This document shows positions 37,065 to 48,826 of a DNA stretch of 64,000 bases, one piece after another. Location of the stretch: assembly GCA_946894095.1 (NCBI GenBank), contig OX335655.1, positions 2,170,001 to 2,234,000 of the forward strand, in the 5' to 3' direction. This DNA comes from Incurvaria masculella (Eukaryota; Arthropoda; Insecta; Lepidoptera; Incurvariidae). The position numbers were made by a program, and so were the translations under genes. Every line of letters starts with the position of its first letter. Positions within the stretch are counted from its first letter, which is position 1. The notes under the pieces were generated by a model. It was not told the DNA's origin, ran no database searches, and saw only the letters and a program-made list of their open reading frames with translations.

Positions 37065-38027
37065 TCTATACTAATAATAAATCTGTAAGGGTTGTTCATG
37101 GAGTACGTTGCTTTGTTTTATAAGATATTACGTTTGTAGACTTTCTTTATGATACTTTAACTAAATTGACGATTTTTAGAAATCATTTCTGTATGTATGT
37201 ATGTATGTTCCTCCATAACTCTTAAACCAATTATCCGAATGAGATGAAACTTAGTACACGTACATTTAACTACCCGGGAATTAGAATAGGCTAAATATAA
37301 TTCAGTTTTGCTTACACTAAGATGTGGCTGTCATACAAACTGCAATGCTCTGCACGGCTCGGCGGGAGGGCGGCGGCTGGAGGGGGGGAGCGGCGGGGAG
37401 GTTACTTTTATTAATTGTACCGAAGTACGGCTTGGTATTTCCCGCAACTTTAGGCCTACTTGACATCACGCTATATCGCCAGAGGTGCGACCAATAGAAT
37501 AAAATCCTTGAGAAACAGTTACTCGATTTAGATGCGGATTGTATCTACATCGGATTGTAGCTACACAATATAACGCTTCATTACCAGTAGGGTGAGTAGT
37601 GAGTGTTAAATTCTTATAACTTGCGAACCACTTACCCGATTTATGTGCGTATTTTATCAATACATAGCATCTCTGGGAGCAGTCAGGTTCGAGATGGGTT
37701 ACTGATTTCGATGTTGAGGCTGGCTGTGGGTTGAAGTCCACGCAAAACTTACCTACGTAAGCAATGCAGCAGTGCAAGTGCAGAAAGGCGGCAAATGCTT
37801 TTTTTTTAAATAGCCACCAAATATCAACGAAGCTCTAAATGGGAATTATTGGATGTTTCTCATTAAATCATGCTATTTCGGCTCGAACGATCTTGATTAA
37901 ATTTTGTAGATGGATACATTGTCCTGGACCAGTTTGACCATATTTTGGATCAGTCATGTTGGCTACTTTTTATCCATGAAATAATTTAGCCGACACTAAC
38001 CCGAGCGGAGCCGGGTACCGCAGCTAG
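37065..38027 (+). mobile_element. Helitron family C (nested)
   Basis: TCTATACTAATAATAA start preceded by A; 3' stem ACCCG (37999-38003) / CGGGT (38012-38016) then CTAG. 963 bp, matched by 4472-5511. Confidence 0.87.
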
Positions 38028-38439
38028 TAGAACGATAACTTGGAGTCTGTATTAGCCTTATTTTGGAGATGATGTAGTAGTATAATATAGTAAATATTCA
38101 CTCAAATAGATATTAAAACAATCAATTATAAAATTGCAGAACGAAGTTTTTATTTGAAAAATGTAATTAGAGCTGAGAGATGATTTTGATTGCAATGCAT
38201 TTTCAGAAAGCATAAGGTTTGAATTTATCGTAAAGTAATCGTTACAGAAGTGTAGAAAAGCATTTTTAAATATATTTTGAACGGTTAAAAAAATTGCGAG
38301 CCCACTAGATAGTTTTACAAATACACGACGTGTAATAATGACAATAGTAATGATGACAGTAAATAAAAATATAGAAAACATATCAGAATATAACAAAAAA
38401 TACTGCAATACCGACGGAAAGAGGCGTTCACTTGAGTAG

Positions 38440-39128
38440 ACCAGTGCCTGCATTTTTATTGAAAATATGAGTTCGCTGGAAGGTTCCCTTGTGTATAATC
38501 GTAGTCGTCACAGCTCTTCGCGGCGGATTGCGATCACACGCGCCTGTTCATCTTTGCGCACCAAAATGTTCGCATTATTAACCCATATTTATAGTTAGGG
38601 CGAGCTGCTTGACGTGTCTTTGCATAGAGAATCTTGTTTCTTAGCGTTAGGTGTTCGTTGATGTAGATGTTGTTGTGCGGGACGCCGAGCCCGAGCTGCT
38701 CGGTGGAGATGCCGCGCCGAGCGCGTGCCGCCGCGATCACATCGTCGCGCAGGCGCCGAGTGGCCAGCTGCACTATGATGTTGCGGGGGCGGCCGGGCGG
38801 CGAGGCTCGGCCGGGCGCGACGCGATGAACCGCTACTACACTGCTAGCGGGGAGGGGCACGTTTATCAGCGAACCGATCTGCTCTGCTAATGTTATTCAA
38901 TTCTCTCCCTTTTTCTCCGGTACATTGTGGATATCAATATTCCACATTTGGCTTCTCTGCTCCGTGTCGTCCTGCTGTTGACGCAGAAGGTCTACCTCCT
39001 TGCGCAGGCTCGCATTCTCCGCTGCCATCGCGTTGCACCGCTCCTCGATCTCGACGAAACGCGCATCCCAGGACGCGATTTATTTACTCCGTCCGGGCTT
39101 TTTATGAACATAGGGTCAACTGTCAACG
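38440..39128 (-). pseudogene. LINE ORF1 remnant
   Basis: Minus strand: a coiled-coil stretch (FVEIEERCNAMAAENASL, then heptad-like LRKEVDLLRQQ), WNIDIHNVPEKKG, a stop, then IIVQLATRRLRDDVIAAAR and NIYINEHLTLRNKILY. This is the nucleic-acid-binding ORF1 type found in many lepidopteran LINEs, resembling the FP25K-like domain fold. At least two in-frame stops; the 5' part is cut by the foldback element at 39129. Confidence 0.75.
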
Positions 39129-39769
39129 GGGGAACGGCAGAACGTCTAAAATACAGATCGTATAATATCATATTTTAACAAAATTAAAAAACCATGCACA
39201 ACGTATAATCGGCAGATCGTATAATTTTATACGTAGTGCATGAAGAAGTGTAAAAAATAAAATTACTTATTTCTCCATGCTTAACGTATAATAGTCACAA
39301 CGTATAAAATTATGATCTTTATTTAACAAAAAAAGAAAATCATGCATATCATATAATCCAAAAACTTTTCATACGATAAGCGCCTTTATGTGAATACTTT
39401 TAAAGCGTATACACGCACGCGACTTTTCGACCGACTCAATTAGCGTTGTAGCAAATTGTTACTCTTCAACAAATATCGACTCGTAGCAATTTCAGCCTTA
39501 AATTTAACGTTGTTAGGCGCTTTATGCAGTGCTTCTTGGCATATTATACGTTCTGCATGGTTTTCTTTTTTTGTGAATTCACGTTAGGAATATTATACGT
39601 TGTGACCATTATACGTTCTGCATGATGCAGTTGATTCTATTTTTAAACTTTCTTCATGCACAACGTATAAAATTATACGTTGTGAATATTATACGATATG
39701 CATGGTTTTGATTTTTTGGAAAAAAATACTATTATACGTTGTGAATATTATACGTAGTGAATACGACTC
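39129..39769. mobile_element. 641-bp foldback element, copy 1 (9-bp TSD)
   Basis: Flanked by CTGTCAACG at 39120-39128 and 39770-39778. Ends GGGGAACGGC and GAATACGACTC. Each half carries many ACGTATAAT / ATTATACGT motifs and the halves are long imperfect inverted repeats of about 250-300 bp. Copy 2 at 48827-49467 has the same length. Non-coding. A 9-bp duplication with long arms fits Mutator-like foldback elements; superfamily is inferred. Confidence 0.85.
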
Positions 39770-39911
39770 CTGTCAACGACATCGTCGTGCACTTTGACAC
39801 CATACTTCTCCTCCCGCGCCTATGTACATACATGTCCACCAAAATCGCGCGCCGCTGCGCTGCGGTCCGCTACCATCATTATTTTGTTGCGCGGGAGTTT
39901 TTATTTCGCAA

Positions 39912-40040
39912 CTAGCTGCGGTACCCTGCTCCGCTCGGGTCAATGTCGTTTTGGACTGATGTCGGTCTGAATTATTTCGTCGATAAAAAAAAGGCCAAAG
40001 GACTGGGATATCCATCTACCATTGTTAATCAAAATCGTTG
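39912..40040 (-). mobile_element. Helitron 3' end fragment
   Basis: CTAG then CTGCGGTACC and the GC hairpin of the C/E-type 3' end, with about 100 bases of body. Confidence 0.65.
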
Positions 40041-40062
40041 GTATGATTTAATGAATGATTGA

Positions 40063-40105
40063 TTTATCATCTAGGATCCAAATCAATGTGATCCTAGATG
40101 ATAAA
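40063..40105. repeat. 16-bp perfect hairpin
   Basis: TTTATCATCTAGGATC (40063-40078) and its exact reverse complement (40090-40105) with an 11-base loop. Confidence 0.8.
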
Positions 40106-40109
40106 AGTT

Positions 40110-41156
40110 CGTTTGGTCGCCGATTCTCGTGAAATTTTGTGAGCAGGTTGGATTTCAATTCAAATATTTAGATTAATATATATTATTTTTTTAAATGTTA
40201 AAAAATAATAAGTAAATGTAAATGTTAAATGTTTAAAAAGTCAGACTCGCGAGATCAACAGCTCATAGAGCCACTAATTTAATAGAAAGAAGTACCAGGG
40301 CGACTGAGCGTCACTTGGCGTCTCTAGATGCAGTGCAATTTTTAATCTTTGTTACTAAAAAAAATACTATATATAATTTAATAACAAGAAATTAATATAG
40401 CTTAAACCAGAAAATTTGCCTACCATAGTTATACGGAAATATATAGGCAAAGAAGGGGAAAAATACAATACAATATCAGAAATTTAACACACAAACAAAA
40501 ATAAAAAGAAGCAAATTCTCTGCAAAATAACTTCCAAAATTCAAAAGTTAAAATACTAAAAAAATATTATGTAATATTGAACAAAAGGAAAAACAATATA
40601 AACGTTACCTAAACGATAGTACAAAATAGAAAGATACAACGCCATGACAATTTTTATCGTCTTGAAATGTTGCGTCATTGTAGCATAAACTACGCCGTAT
40701 AAAAGAAAATAATTGGTTATGCTCTACAATTTAGTTATTTGTATGATTATAAATATTAATCTGGTCATGTTATACCCGTGAAAAGAATCAAACATGCACA
40801 ATATTATTACAAAAGTAAAAAAAATATAAAAAAAATAACCTGTTCTAATTGGTATGGAGGATTACCAGATAAGTATGGAATTTAGCTAGCACTGAGTTCT
40901 TTTTTATCGACTACCGAAAATATAAGTTTTTTGTGTAACAAAACAATTATAACCCGAAATTTATCCGACAAGTCAAATTAATCATTCTGCGATTCATTCC
41001 TACCTAATTTGACCCCCCAAATAGTTGCAACAAATGACTGGGGATTCCATCCATTTTGTAATAAAATATATTTTTATTATTTATTCAGACATTAAGAAAT
41101 TAGTAAGAATTAATACCGTTTTATTTCAGAAAGTTCGTGGGTGTTTGGAGCAACCA
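40110..41156. other. AT-rich intergenic DNA upstream of FAR-2
   Basis: No element or frame recognised. Confidence 0.5.
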
Positions 41157-41180
41157 TAAGAATGGGTCGTTTCTAGCGCG

Positions 41181-41188
41181 TATAAATA
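41181..41188 (+). promoter_or_regulatory. TATA box of FAR-2
   Basis: TATAAATA in the same setting as 9604-9611; homology to FAR-1 begins only about 25 bases upstream. Confidence 0.72.
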
Positions 41189-41210
41189 ACCCAACTCGTC
41201 CGTACGGCGA

Positions 41211-41326
41211 ATTTAGTATTTTAGTTGCTCTGTGAGGAAACGCGACACACCTGCATGTCTTACCGAACTTGTTCATTGTGTTGTATTGATCAAGTGAAGA
41301 TATTTTTTCACCTGCATTTTAATAAG
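41211..41326 (+). other. FAR-2 non-coding first exon
   Basis: Start inferred from the TATA spacing; ends AATAAG|GTTCG. The UTR resumes at 42197 after TTTTGCAG. Confidence 0.6.
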
Positions 41327-43258
41327 GTTCGCTAACAGTCCATATATGTATTTTTAAAATCGCTGCGTTTAATTAACTTGAAACTGTAATGTGTCTTATT
41401 AAAAATCGTTATAATGGTGCGTTATTCACCGCAATTTAAATATTTTTTGACGAAATTAACATGTTTCATTATTTAACATTTAATTATTTTTTTTTGTAGT
41501 TATTACTATCAAGCATAATTATTATATCGTGATCTCGAACCTTTTCGTAAACAGCATCTGTTGTGTATTTATAGTATTAACGTGTATGAAATACCAATGT
41601 AATGTTTTTTTACTATTTTTAGTGTAGTTGCTACCGAGTGAATGCGGAATAAAGAATGCTAACCCATTATAAAAATTGTCACAAAACAATTTGTATACAT
41701 TCACACGAAGACCTAAGATCATGTAAGCGATGCAATCCTAGGATCGCAGGTTCAAATCTTGCTTTAGAATAATGTCAGACCATCAGTAGATACCTATTAC
41801 TGGTCGTTTTAAATATTTGTATTTTTTAAAGATACATGTCACTGCTCACCGACAAATTGATAATTTGATATTACTTTAGTAATTCCAAAAGTACGAAATG
41901 GTGTAGGTGTACATAACCGTTGAATGTTATACATTTTGGTTTTAACATCACTTCCCTTATAATTATTTATATTTATTTATTTTAAATATTTTTGTTATAA
42001 ATACATTGATTATGCGTAAAGTCGGTTTGCTTTATGCTAATAATTTTCCTATTTTGCTGTAACTCCAAAAAAATAATGTGCATTTTATTTATTAACGCTA
42101 ATTAGTATGTCTTCGCATACTAAACAGCGGCATCGCTGCTGACGAAACTGTTCAAAGATTATTGAAATTAAAAAAATGGACTCTTAACTTTTGCAGAAAC
42201 ATACACACAGAAACGTCTGTTTACAATATACGTTAAGATGGAAAAAGGTCCAAGTCCCATTGAGAAGTTCTATGAAGGGCAAACGATTTTCTTGACGGGT
42301 GGCACAGGATTTTTGGGAAAGGTAACAAAACTATTTATAAACGCAGAATGGTCTAATCATCGTCAATTTTTTTTCAAGGATATGCCTGGTTTTCACCAAG
42401 TGCTGATTCATTTTAATTGACACTTAAAGGGCCTTTATTACTAAAGTGCCGATTATCTTGTACTCGTATTGATTGCAAGCTGCTAAGAAAGGTCCTTAAC
42501 ATGTGGCGATTAAGCTAATCAGCAGTGGTGAAAAAGGCCCTTTAGTTGTTTTATCTTTTAATGAACCCTTTTTTCAGGTCATGATCGAGAAACTACTGAT
42601 GTCATGTCCCGGAATAGAAAAAATATATGTTCTTATAAGGCACAAGAATGGAAAAAATAAGTCCCAGAGGCTAGCTAAAATAATGGAAGGTCAGGTAAGC
42701 GATCATATAGCCTGTAATGCTTACCTTTCTATTTCATCATAACAAAATCATGGATCCCATTAAAATTCAATTTCGGACTTTAAATTCAATGTAAGTGCCA
42801 CTCTCATAGCCACAAATTGGTCTCTTAAAAATGTATTAATTAAAAAAAAAACTGTGCCCAATTATTATGGGCAAAGGGAAACCCCATTTACTAGCAGATT
42901 GCCGATATTGAAGTAATCACATTGCCAAGTATTTTTTAAAATTGTTTTATTTGAGTAGCGCATGCTCTGATTTTTTATAAAAGTAGCTGAAATTGGAGAT
43001 AAATGACATTGCAAAGTTTGTATGGGCTTGAAAACCACGGATAAATTGTTTTGACTTAGGTTAATCCGAATCGATACATTTCAGACACTGTAAACTCATA
43101 TGAACGTCAGCAGATGCATCTAAAATCTCACTGTTGCATTTACTGAAGTGATTACTATTTACGCAGTTAGAAAATAGTCTTGTTGAGTGAAGCGCCTTGG
43201 GCGTATATGCGCATATTTTGAAATAAGTATTTTCACTAACAATTAAAAGGGTCGCCTT

Positions 43259-43442
43259 CATAAAGTCCAAAAAGCATAAGGTCCAAAACCCAGAACATCC
43301 AAAAGTATGTATTTTTCGTGGGTATTTTAAAATGCATATACACTAACATAAACTAACCTAACCTAACCTAATTGAAAATATCCGAATTAATAAGTGTTTT
43401 GGACGGTATGGGTTTTGGACTTTGTGCTTTTTGGACTTTATG
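43259..43442. mobile_element. Palindromic MITE-like element
   Basis: CATAAAGTCCAAAAAGCA (43259-43276) faces its exact inverted copy at 43425-43442. Repeated TTTTGGAC motifs in the arms, and CCTAACCTAACCTAA in the centre. FAR-2 intron 2. Confidence 0.72.
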
Positions 43443-43593
43443 ATGCGTCCCCCATTAAAACAAGCATGGATTTACTTTTATAAACCTACGTCACTACAAA
43501 TGAAACAAAATCATCAAATCCGGAACAATTAACGTAAGTACCCTAACCTATACCTAACCTATTAAATCTATACTTCTATACTATGATATTATA

Positions 43594-43720
43594 CTAGCAG
43601 CCCGTCCCGTCCCGGCTTTGCACATAATATAATTTAAAAAATATTATTTTGTCACAATGATACACAAATAAACTCTTCTTACGTAGAGTTCCAAAAAAAG
43701 AGCATATACCTACATTGAAA
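43594..43720 (-). mobile_element. Helitron family D 3' fragment
   Basis: CTAG then CAGCCCGTCCCG and the start of the family D body; the rest is lost. Confidence 0.7.
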
Positions 43721-44107
43721 TATTTGAAATAAAAATAACAAATTTTGTGAATATATTTTTTGGATTTTTTTTTATTTTTTTGTATTTTTACTTTTATGTA
43801 TTTTTCATACTATTAATTATTGTAAAAAGGTCATAACCACAAAACAAAAGCCATTAAATAAATAATTTATTGAGTTAATGCCAGGGAGTAAACACTATTT
43901 GATGTTGTTTTATTTTTCACAACATCAAACACACAATTTTTTACAGATTTATTATTAGTATTGATTATAAGCGTATTATTTTTACATGTTCACATTCTAA
44001 CAAAATAAAAACATATCATCCTACTCAGGGAACAATCGTTCTATTAGCATATTAAAAGTTTGTGTTAACTCGCTTGCAGTCAAATCCTTAGAGCAGAACT
44101 TAAAGAA

Positions 44108-44497
44108 GATTTTTTTTTTAATGCGACCAGACATGGATGGCTAATGCCACACAACTACCGTTATGATATTAGCCCAATTCACCACATTCCCGAAGGAATT
44201 AGGTGCCATGCCAGGACCTTCCCTTTATGAGCACGGCTACATTGAACTGGATGGAAAACACGGACAATTTTTCATTGCCGCTTCGACCATCTTTTCATCC
44301 GATGCGATGGTAACAACCTGGAGTACCTAGTAGGGGAAGGGGACCTACAGTTTTACATGGATTCCGAATCATGGAGCAGCTCGCATTCGTGACGAAATGC
44401 ACTTATCGAACTCTGAAAGAAACAGTGGTGCAAGTCGGTATTGAACCCGGGCCTCTGGTACGCTAGGCCAGACCCCGCGCCACTAGGCTACGAGCCG
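44108..44497 (-). mobile_element. tRNA-headed SINE, near full length
   Basis: Minus-strand head with TAGCCTAGTGGC and GGTTCAATACC, body A, A-tail (T-run 44110-44118). Closest relative is 26285-26697. Confidence 0.83.
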
Positions 44498-44519
44498 CGC
44501 AAAGATGCCTCTCATATCT

Positions 44520-45180
44520 GATATGGTTTACAGTGTCCTTGATGTGCTAAGGATAATTTCATCGGCAGCGTCTTTTTCGCATATAGTTTTTTCCCCTTTT
44601 ACTGTACTTTGTCAGCCTCGGTAGCCAAGTGCCAACCCGGCGGCCTCAACTCATTTGCGGGCACGGTACAAAACCGTGCTGTTGCGCTCTGGGACCTTCT
44701 CTGTTTCTAAGAATAAGACAGGCTCCGTGATGAGGAAGATGCAACATGTCCACAAAAAAGACAATGTGCATAGTGTATGATTTGGTAAGATTTACAAAAA
44801 TTTTAATTTCAAAACGACTTATAGCTAAAAGTAAACCACGACCGCTGTAGTCAAAAATCTAACAAAAACCAAATAGATTATAAATCTTGATTAAATAAGC
44901 TATGTCTGATGACTAATCTTTTTAAGATGTTCTTACTTTATCATTGCGTAATCCACCTCCAAAGTTATTGTATAAAACGCGCAAAAAATTCAAACTTTCG
45001 GACCTTATAATTTAGAAACCAAACACAATTTTACAATGCCAATGGTCATCAGACATCTAGTTGGATCAAATAAAGCTATTTTGAGCAAAATGTTGGATCT
45101 CTGACAAGAAATATGGGCGTGATCTTCTTTCCCCTTTTGTATGGGGAGATGAGCGGGTTGGGCCACCTTAAAGTTCGATA
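44520..45180 (+). repeat. Dispersed element S
   Basis: Copy of the element at 26115-27070 (reverse) and 62815-63345; non-coding. Confidence 0.65.
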
Positions 45181-45237
45181 AGCTTGGTGAAGTAACTTTG
45201 AGCGCGGTTGGGTTCTAGTTGGGTTACCGTAGTCGAG

Positions 45238-45335
45238 CAATATAAGGAAGGTCCTGGCATGTGCCTTAGTTCCCATGTGGCGTACTAGGCTAATATCATG
45301 ACAGTTCGTATACTATCCATGTCCAGTTACATTAA
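45238..45335 (+). mobile_element. SINE 3' fragment
   Basis: AATATAAGGAAGGTCCTGGC to CCATGTCCAGTTAC, body A end without its tail. Confidence 0.7.
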
Positions 45336-46062
45336 GCATTTTCGTATGTTGTAAGATTATTATAATTTGTATTGTAAGTAACTTCAAGTTCCACATTTCA
45401 TTGTATTAAAACTAATTTGCCGAATAGGGTTGAAATGATAACATACACACTAACCTCAATACATAAGCACTCTCATTCTAGCCCTCTCACTCTCGAATGG
45501 ACAACCTCACATACTAACACAAAATATTTTTTTTTTCTCTTTTTAATATTCTTCATTTTTATTTTTTGTTTTAATTTTAAAAGATACCATATATTTAAAC
45601 CTTTCGAAATATATGTACCAAGTATAAACACATATGGCACGACTGAAAATTCCACCTATAAAACAGCCATGTGGCCAGTTTAGGTGGCAGATTTGATAAA
45701 CTTGTCAGCCTCTCGCTAGAACAGTTAAAAGTATTGTTTTTTCAAATTGTATACCTTATATTTAACTATATCTATTTTATTGCCCTTTTCTGGATATTCA
45801 TGATTACCTGTACTTGTGTGTAAATAATTTTAATAATCATGTTTTGATTTTCAATAGTTATTACTTTCCAATATGTTTTTCTTTCATTTTTATTAGACGT
45901 ATCTAACATCAGTTACGTAATATTTGCCTCTGCGCATTGTTTTAGTTATGTTGAAGAAATATTTCTACTTGCCCATCATAACAAAAAAACATATTTAAGG
46001 ATGTGTTGTTTATTTTCGTTATTATTGAACTCGGCTTTCATTTAAAAAACCCTTATAATAAA

Positions 46063-46370
46063 CTAGCTGAGGTACCCGGCTCCGCTCGGGTCGATGTCGT
46101 TTTTGACTGATTTCGGGCTGGTCAAGTTCAGCCTGCGTTTGCAATGTAAGCGGAAAAAATGTAATTATTCACGACATCACATTAGAAACCTCAAAAATAA
46201 CAGTATTTCTCCGCTATTTAGTTGATGTTATTATAGATATAAACCTTCCTCTTCGGTCACTCTATCTATTAAAAAAACCGCATCAAAATCCGTTGCGTTG
46301 TTTTAAAGATTTAAGCACACATAGGGATATAGGGACAGAGAAAGCGACTTTGTTTTATACTATGTAGTGA
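46063..46370 (-). mobile_element. Short chimeric Helitron (D 5' end, C-type 3' end)
   Basis: Minus strand: TCACTACATAGTATAAAAC start like family D and CGGAGCCGGGTACCTCAG|CTAG end like family C. 308 bp, ending 24 bases before FAR-2 exon 3. Confidence 0.78.
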
Positions 46371-46696
46371 AGTCATGGATATATTTTTTTAAAGGTATTC
46401 CGAGCTCTTCATGATAACAACCCGAAACAGCTCGATAAACTGGAGGCTCTGGAAGGTGACCTCGAGCTGCCAGGTCTAGGCCTCTCCCCAGCCGACAATG
46501 ACGTCCTGAAGGAAGTCAACGTGGTCTTAAACCTTGCCGCAACCCTCAACTTTAACGAGGAACTGAGGAAAAGCCTAGCTGTTAACGTCTTGGCCACGAA
46601 GACATTGCTGGAAATTTGTCTGACTATGAAGAAACTAAAGGTGTGTTTCGTGGTAAAATTGTTTTCATTATGAGTTCAATAATGCTAATATGTTTT

Positions 46697-47013
46697 TAGG
46701 GTTCCGTACCCAAAGGGTGAAAACGGAACCCTATTACTAAGCCTCCGCTGTCCGTCCGTCCGTCCGTCCGTCCGTCCGTCCGTCTGTCCGTCTGTCACAG
46801 GGCTGTATCTCAGTAACCGTAACAGGTAGACAGCTGAAATTTTCACAGAGTGTGTATTTATTTTGCCGCTATAACAACAAATAGGTAAGATTAAAAAATA
46901 ATTAAAATTAAAGGAGGCTCCCATACAACAAACGTGATTTCTTTGTATTTTGTGGTTACGATGGTACGGAACCCTTCGTGTGCGAGTCCGACTCGCACTT
47001 GGCCGGTTTTTTT
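46697..47013 (+). repeat. CCGT-microsatellite repeat (FAR-2 intron 3)
   Basis: Full-length copy with a GTCC tract at about 46750-46790. Confidence 0.87.
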
Positions 47014-47540
47014 TAGATCGTGCTTAGTAACATTATAAAATGCGTATAGGTAAAGTTCGATTGATTTTAAGTTGAGGCGATCACGGCACGCAAACGAATA
47101 CATTTCTCAAATACAGTACGCTTGTTTTTTTTTTAAATGCATGCGTTCAAGCACATTTGATAGCCACATGTCGCCGTTGTCACTATACTGGACTACCCTT
47201 GCTATACGCCAGCAAAAAAATTAAAGTAGAGGAATCGAGCTATACTACCACATTTTAATCAGACATCTTGACTATCTAGTACCTCAATATACTTCGACAA
47301 AATGTAAAAATTCAATTTTTTTTTTTGGAAGACATTTCTTATGCATTCTACTTTTACAGTATGGACATATGGTACAATGACTTACTCAGTTTTATAAAAA
47401 TGCTACCTAAACATACAGCTGCACAAGAAAGAGTAGAAAGCGGTGACAGGTGGTACTAAAACGGTGATTTTCGCTAGCGATACTGAACCAAATAATGAAA
47501 AACTCAATTTTCTCGGATTGTTCTCTGCTGCTCTAGTTTT

Positions 47541-47876
47541 TAGGGTTCCGTACCCAAAGGGTGAAAACGGAACCCTATTACTAAGCCTCCGCTGTCCGTC
47601 CGTCGGTCCGTCCGTCCGTCCGTCCGTCCGTCCGTCCGTCCGTCCGTCCGTCTGTCCGTCTGTCACAGGGCTATATCTCGTAAACCGTAATAGGTAGACA
47701 GCTGAAATTTTTACAGAGTGTGTATTTATTTTGCCGCTATTACAACAAATAGGTAAAATGAAAAAAATATAAACTTTAAAGGGGGCCCCCATACAAAAAA
47801 ACTGATTTTTTTGTATTAAATATTTTACGATGGTACGGAACCCTTCGTGTGCGAGTGCGACTCGCACTTGGTCTGT
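47541..47876 (+). repeat. CCGT-microsatellite repeat (FAR-2 intron 3)
   Basis: Second full-length copy in the same intron, with the longest GTCC tract in the window (about 47595-47660). Confidence 0.87.
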
Positions 47877-48122
47877 TTTTACAAGTGCTGTTGTGAAAAT
47901 CGCACTAAATGATAGTCAGGCTTCAACATGAACAACGTAAAATAATATACCACATCTAGATTTTGGACGTAGTATGAAGACATCCGTCAAGCATAGAGGA
48001 TGTTTACAAGCAAACGGCTTGTATTAGGGATAAATTATACAGATAACAACGCATAGTCCGAAGACTCTCTGATGGACCTTGACGAAAACATGTCAGGAGT
48101 AGAATTTCTCGATTTTGATTTG

Positions 48123-48157
48123 TTAGGTTAGGTTAGGTTAGGTTAGGTTAGGTTAGG
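48123..48157 (+). repeat. (TTAGG)7 interstitial telomere-type repeat
   Basis: Seven uninterrupted copies of the insect telomere pentamer within FAR-2 intron 3. Shorter CCTAA runs occur at 43353. Confidence 0.95.
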
Positions 48158-48826
48158 AATAAATGATTAAATTAATTAACCTGTATTCCTATCATACCTA
48201 TCCTGACTTATATTGCCGTTTAATAATAATATTACAATAATTATATCATGGTTACCGTTCATTTTTGCATTATAAGTTGTTTATTGTATCAATTGTAATA
48301 AAACTTATCAAAGTATCACAATCGTTATCGCAGAGCTTTCGATGTCGCCAGCAAGGATACTGCAGCGCCATTGGACCCATTTTGTACTCTTTTCTGTTAG
48401 ACTATACGTGTGGGAATGTTGCAAATGCTAATTTTAGCAAATAAGCAATCAAAAGAACACAAGAAAAAATAATTTAATTTAAAATAATCACATTTACGTG
48501 AACGAACAAAGTTGAAATATATTACCCTAAATTAACCCTTATTTTCTTTGAAAAAATATTTTAAGCTTTATATTATTACATGATTTTGATAAAAGCCATT
48601 CCCTCAGACTTTGTTTATTTTTTACATTAAATTTTTTTTTTAATCTTCTGATAACCTATTATTTAACAATATAGCTGACAGGGTCGTGCTCTTTGATACC
48701 AACGTAGTTCGCATAGACAATTTTTACCAATTTTCCCGCTAACTTTATTCTGTAATGCGAATATTGTTTAAAAAAACAGCATAATTCTAGCATGTAAATC
48801 ATAGACTTATATATTACTTCGTAAGG

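Larger units (their letters stand above)
35090..38027 (+). mobile_element. Composite Helitron (A 5' end, C 3' end) in the LINE
   Basis: Starts A|TCCTACTAATATTATAAAGG at 35090 and ends CTAG (38024-38027)|T; the LINE frame is continuous across it, so it behaves as one insertion. Contents: family A 5' end with an (ATGG)12 tract (35126-35176), an inverted partial Helitron B (35305-36646) flanked by a 44-bp direct repeat (35261-35304 and 36647-36690), a G-rich segment (36730-36805), and a family C Helitron (37065-38027) that supplies the 3' hairpin and terminus. No intact replication protein. Confidence 0.85.
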
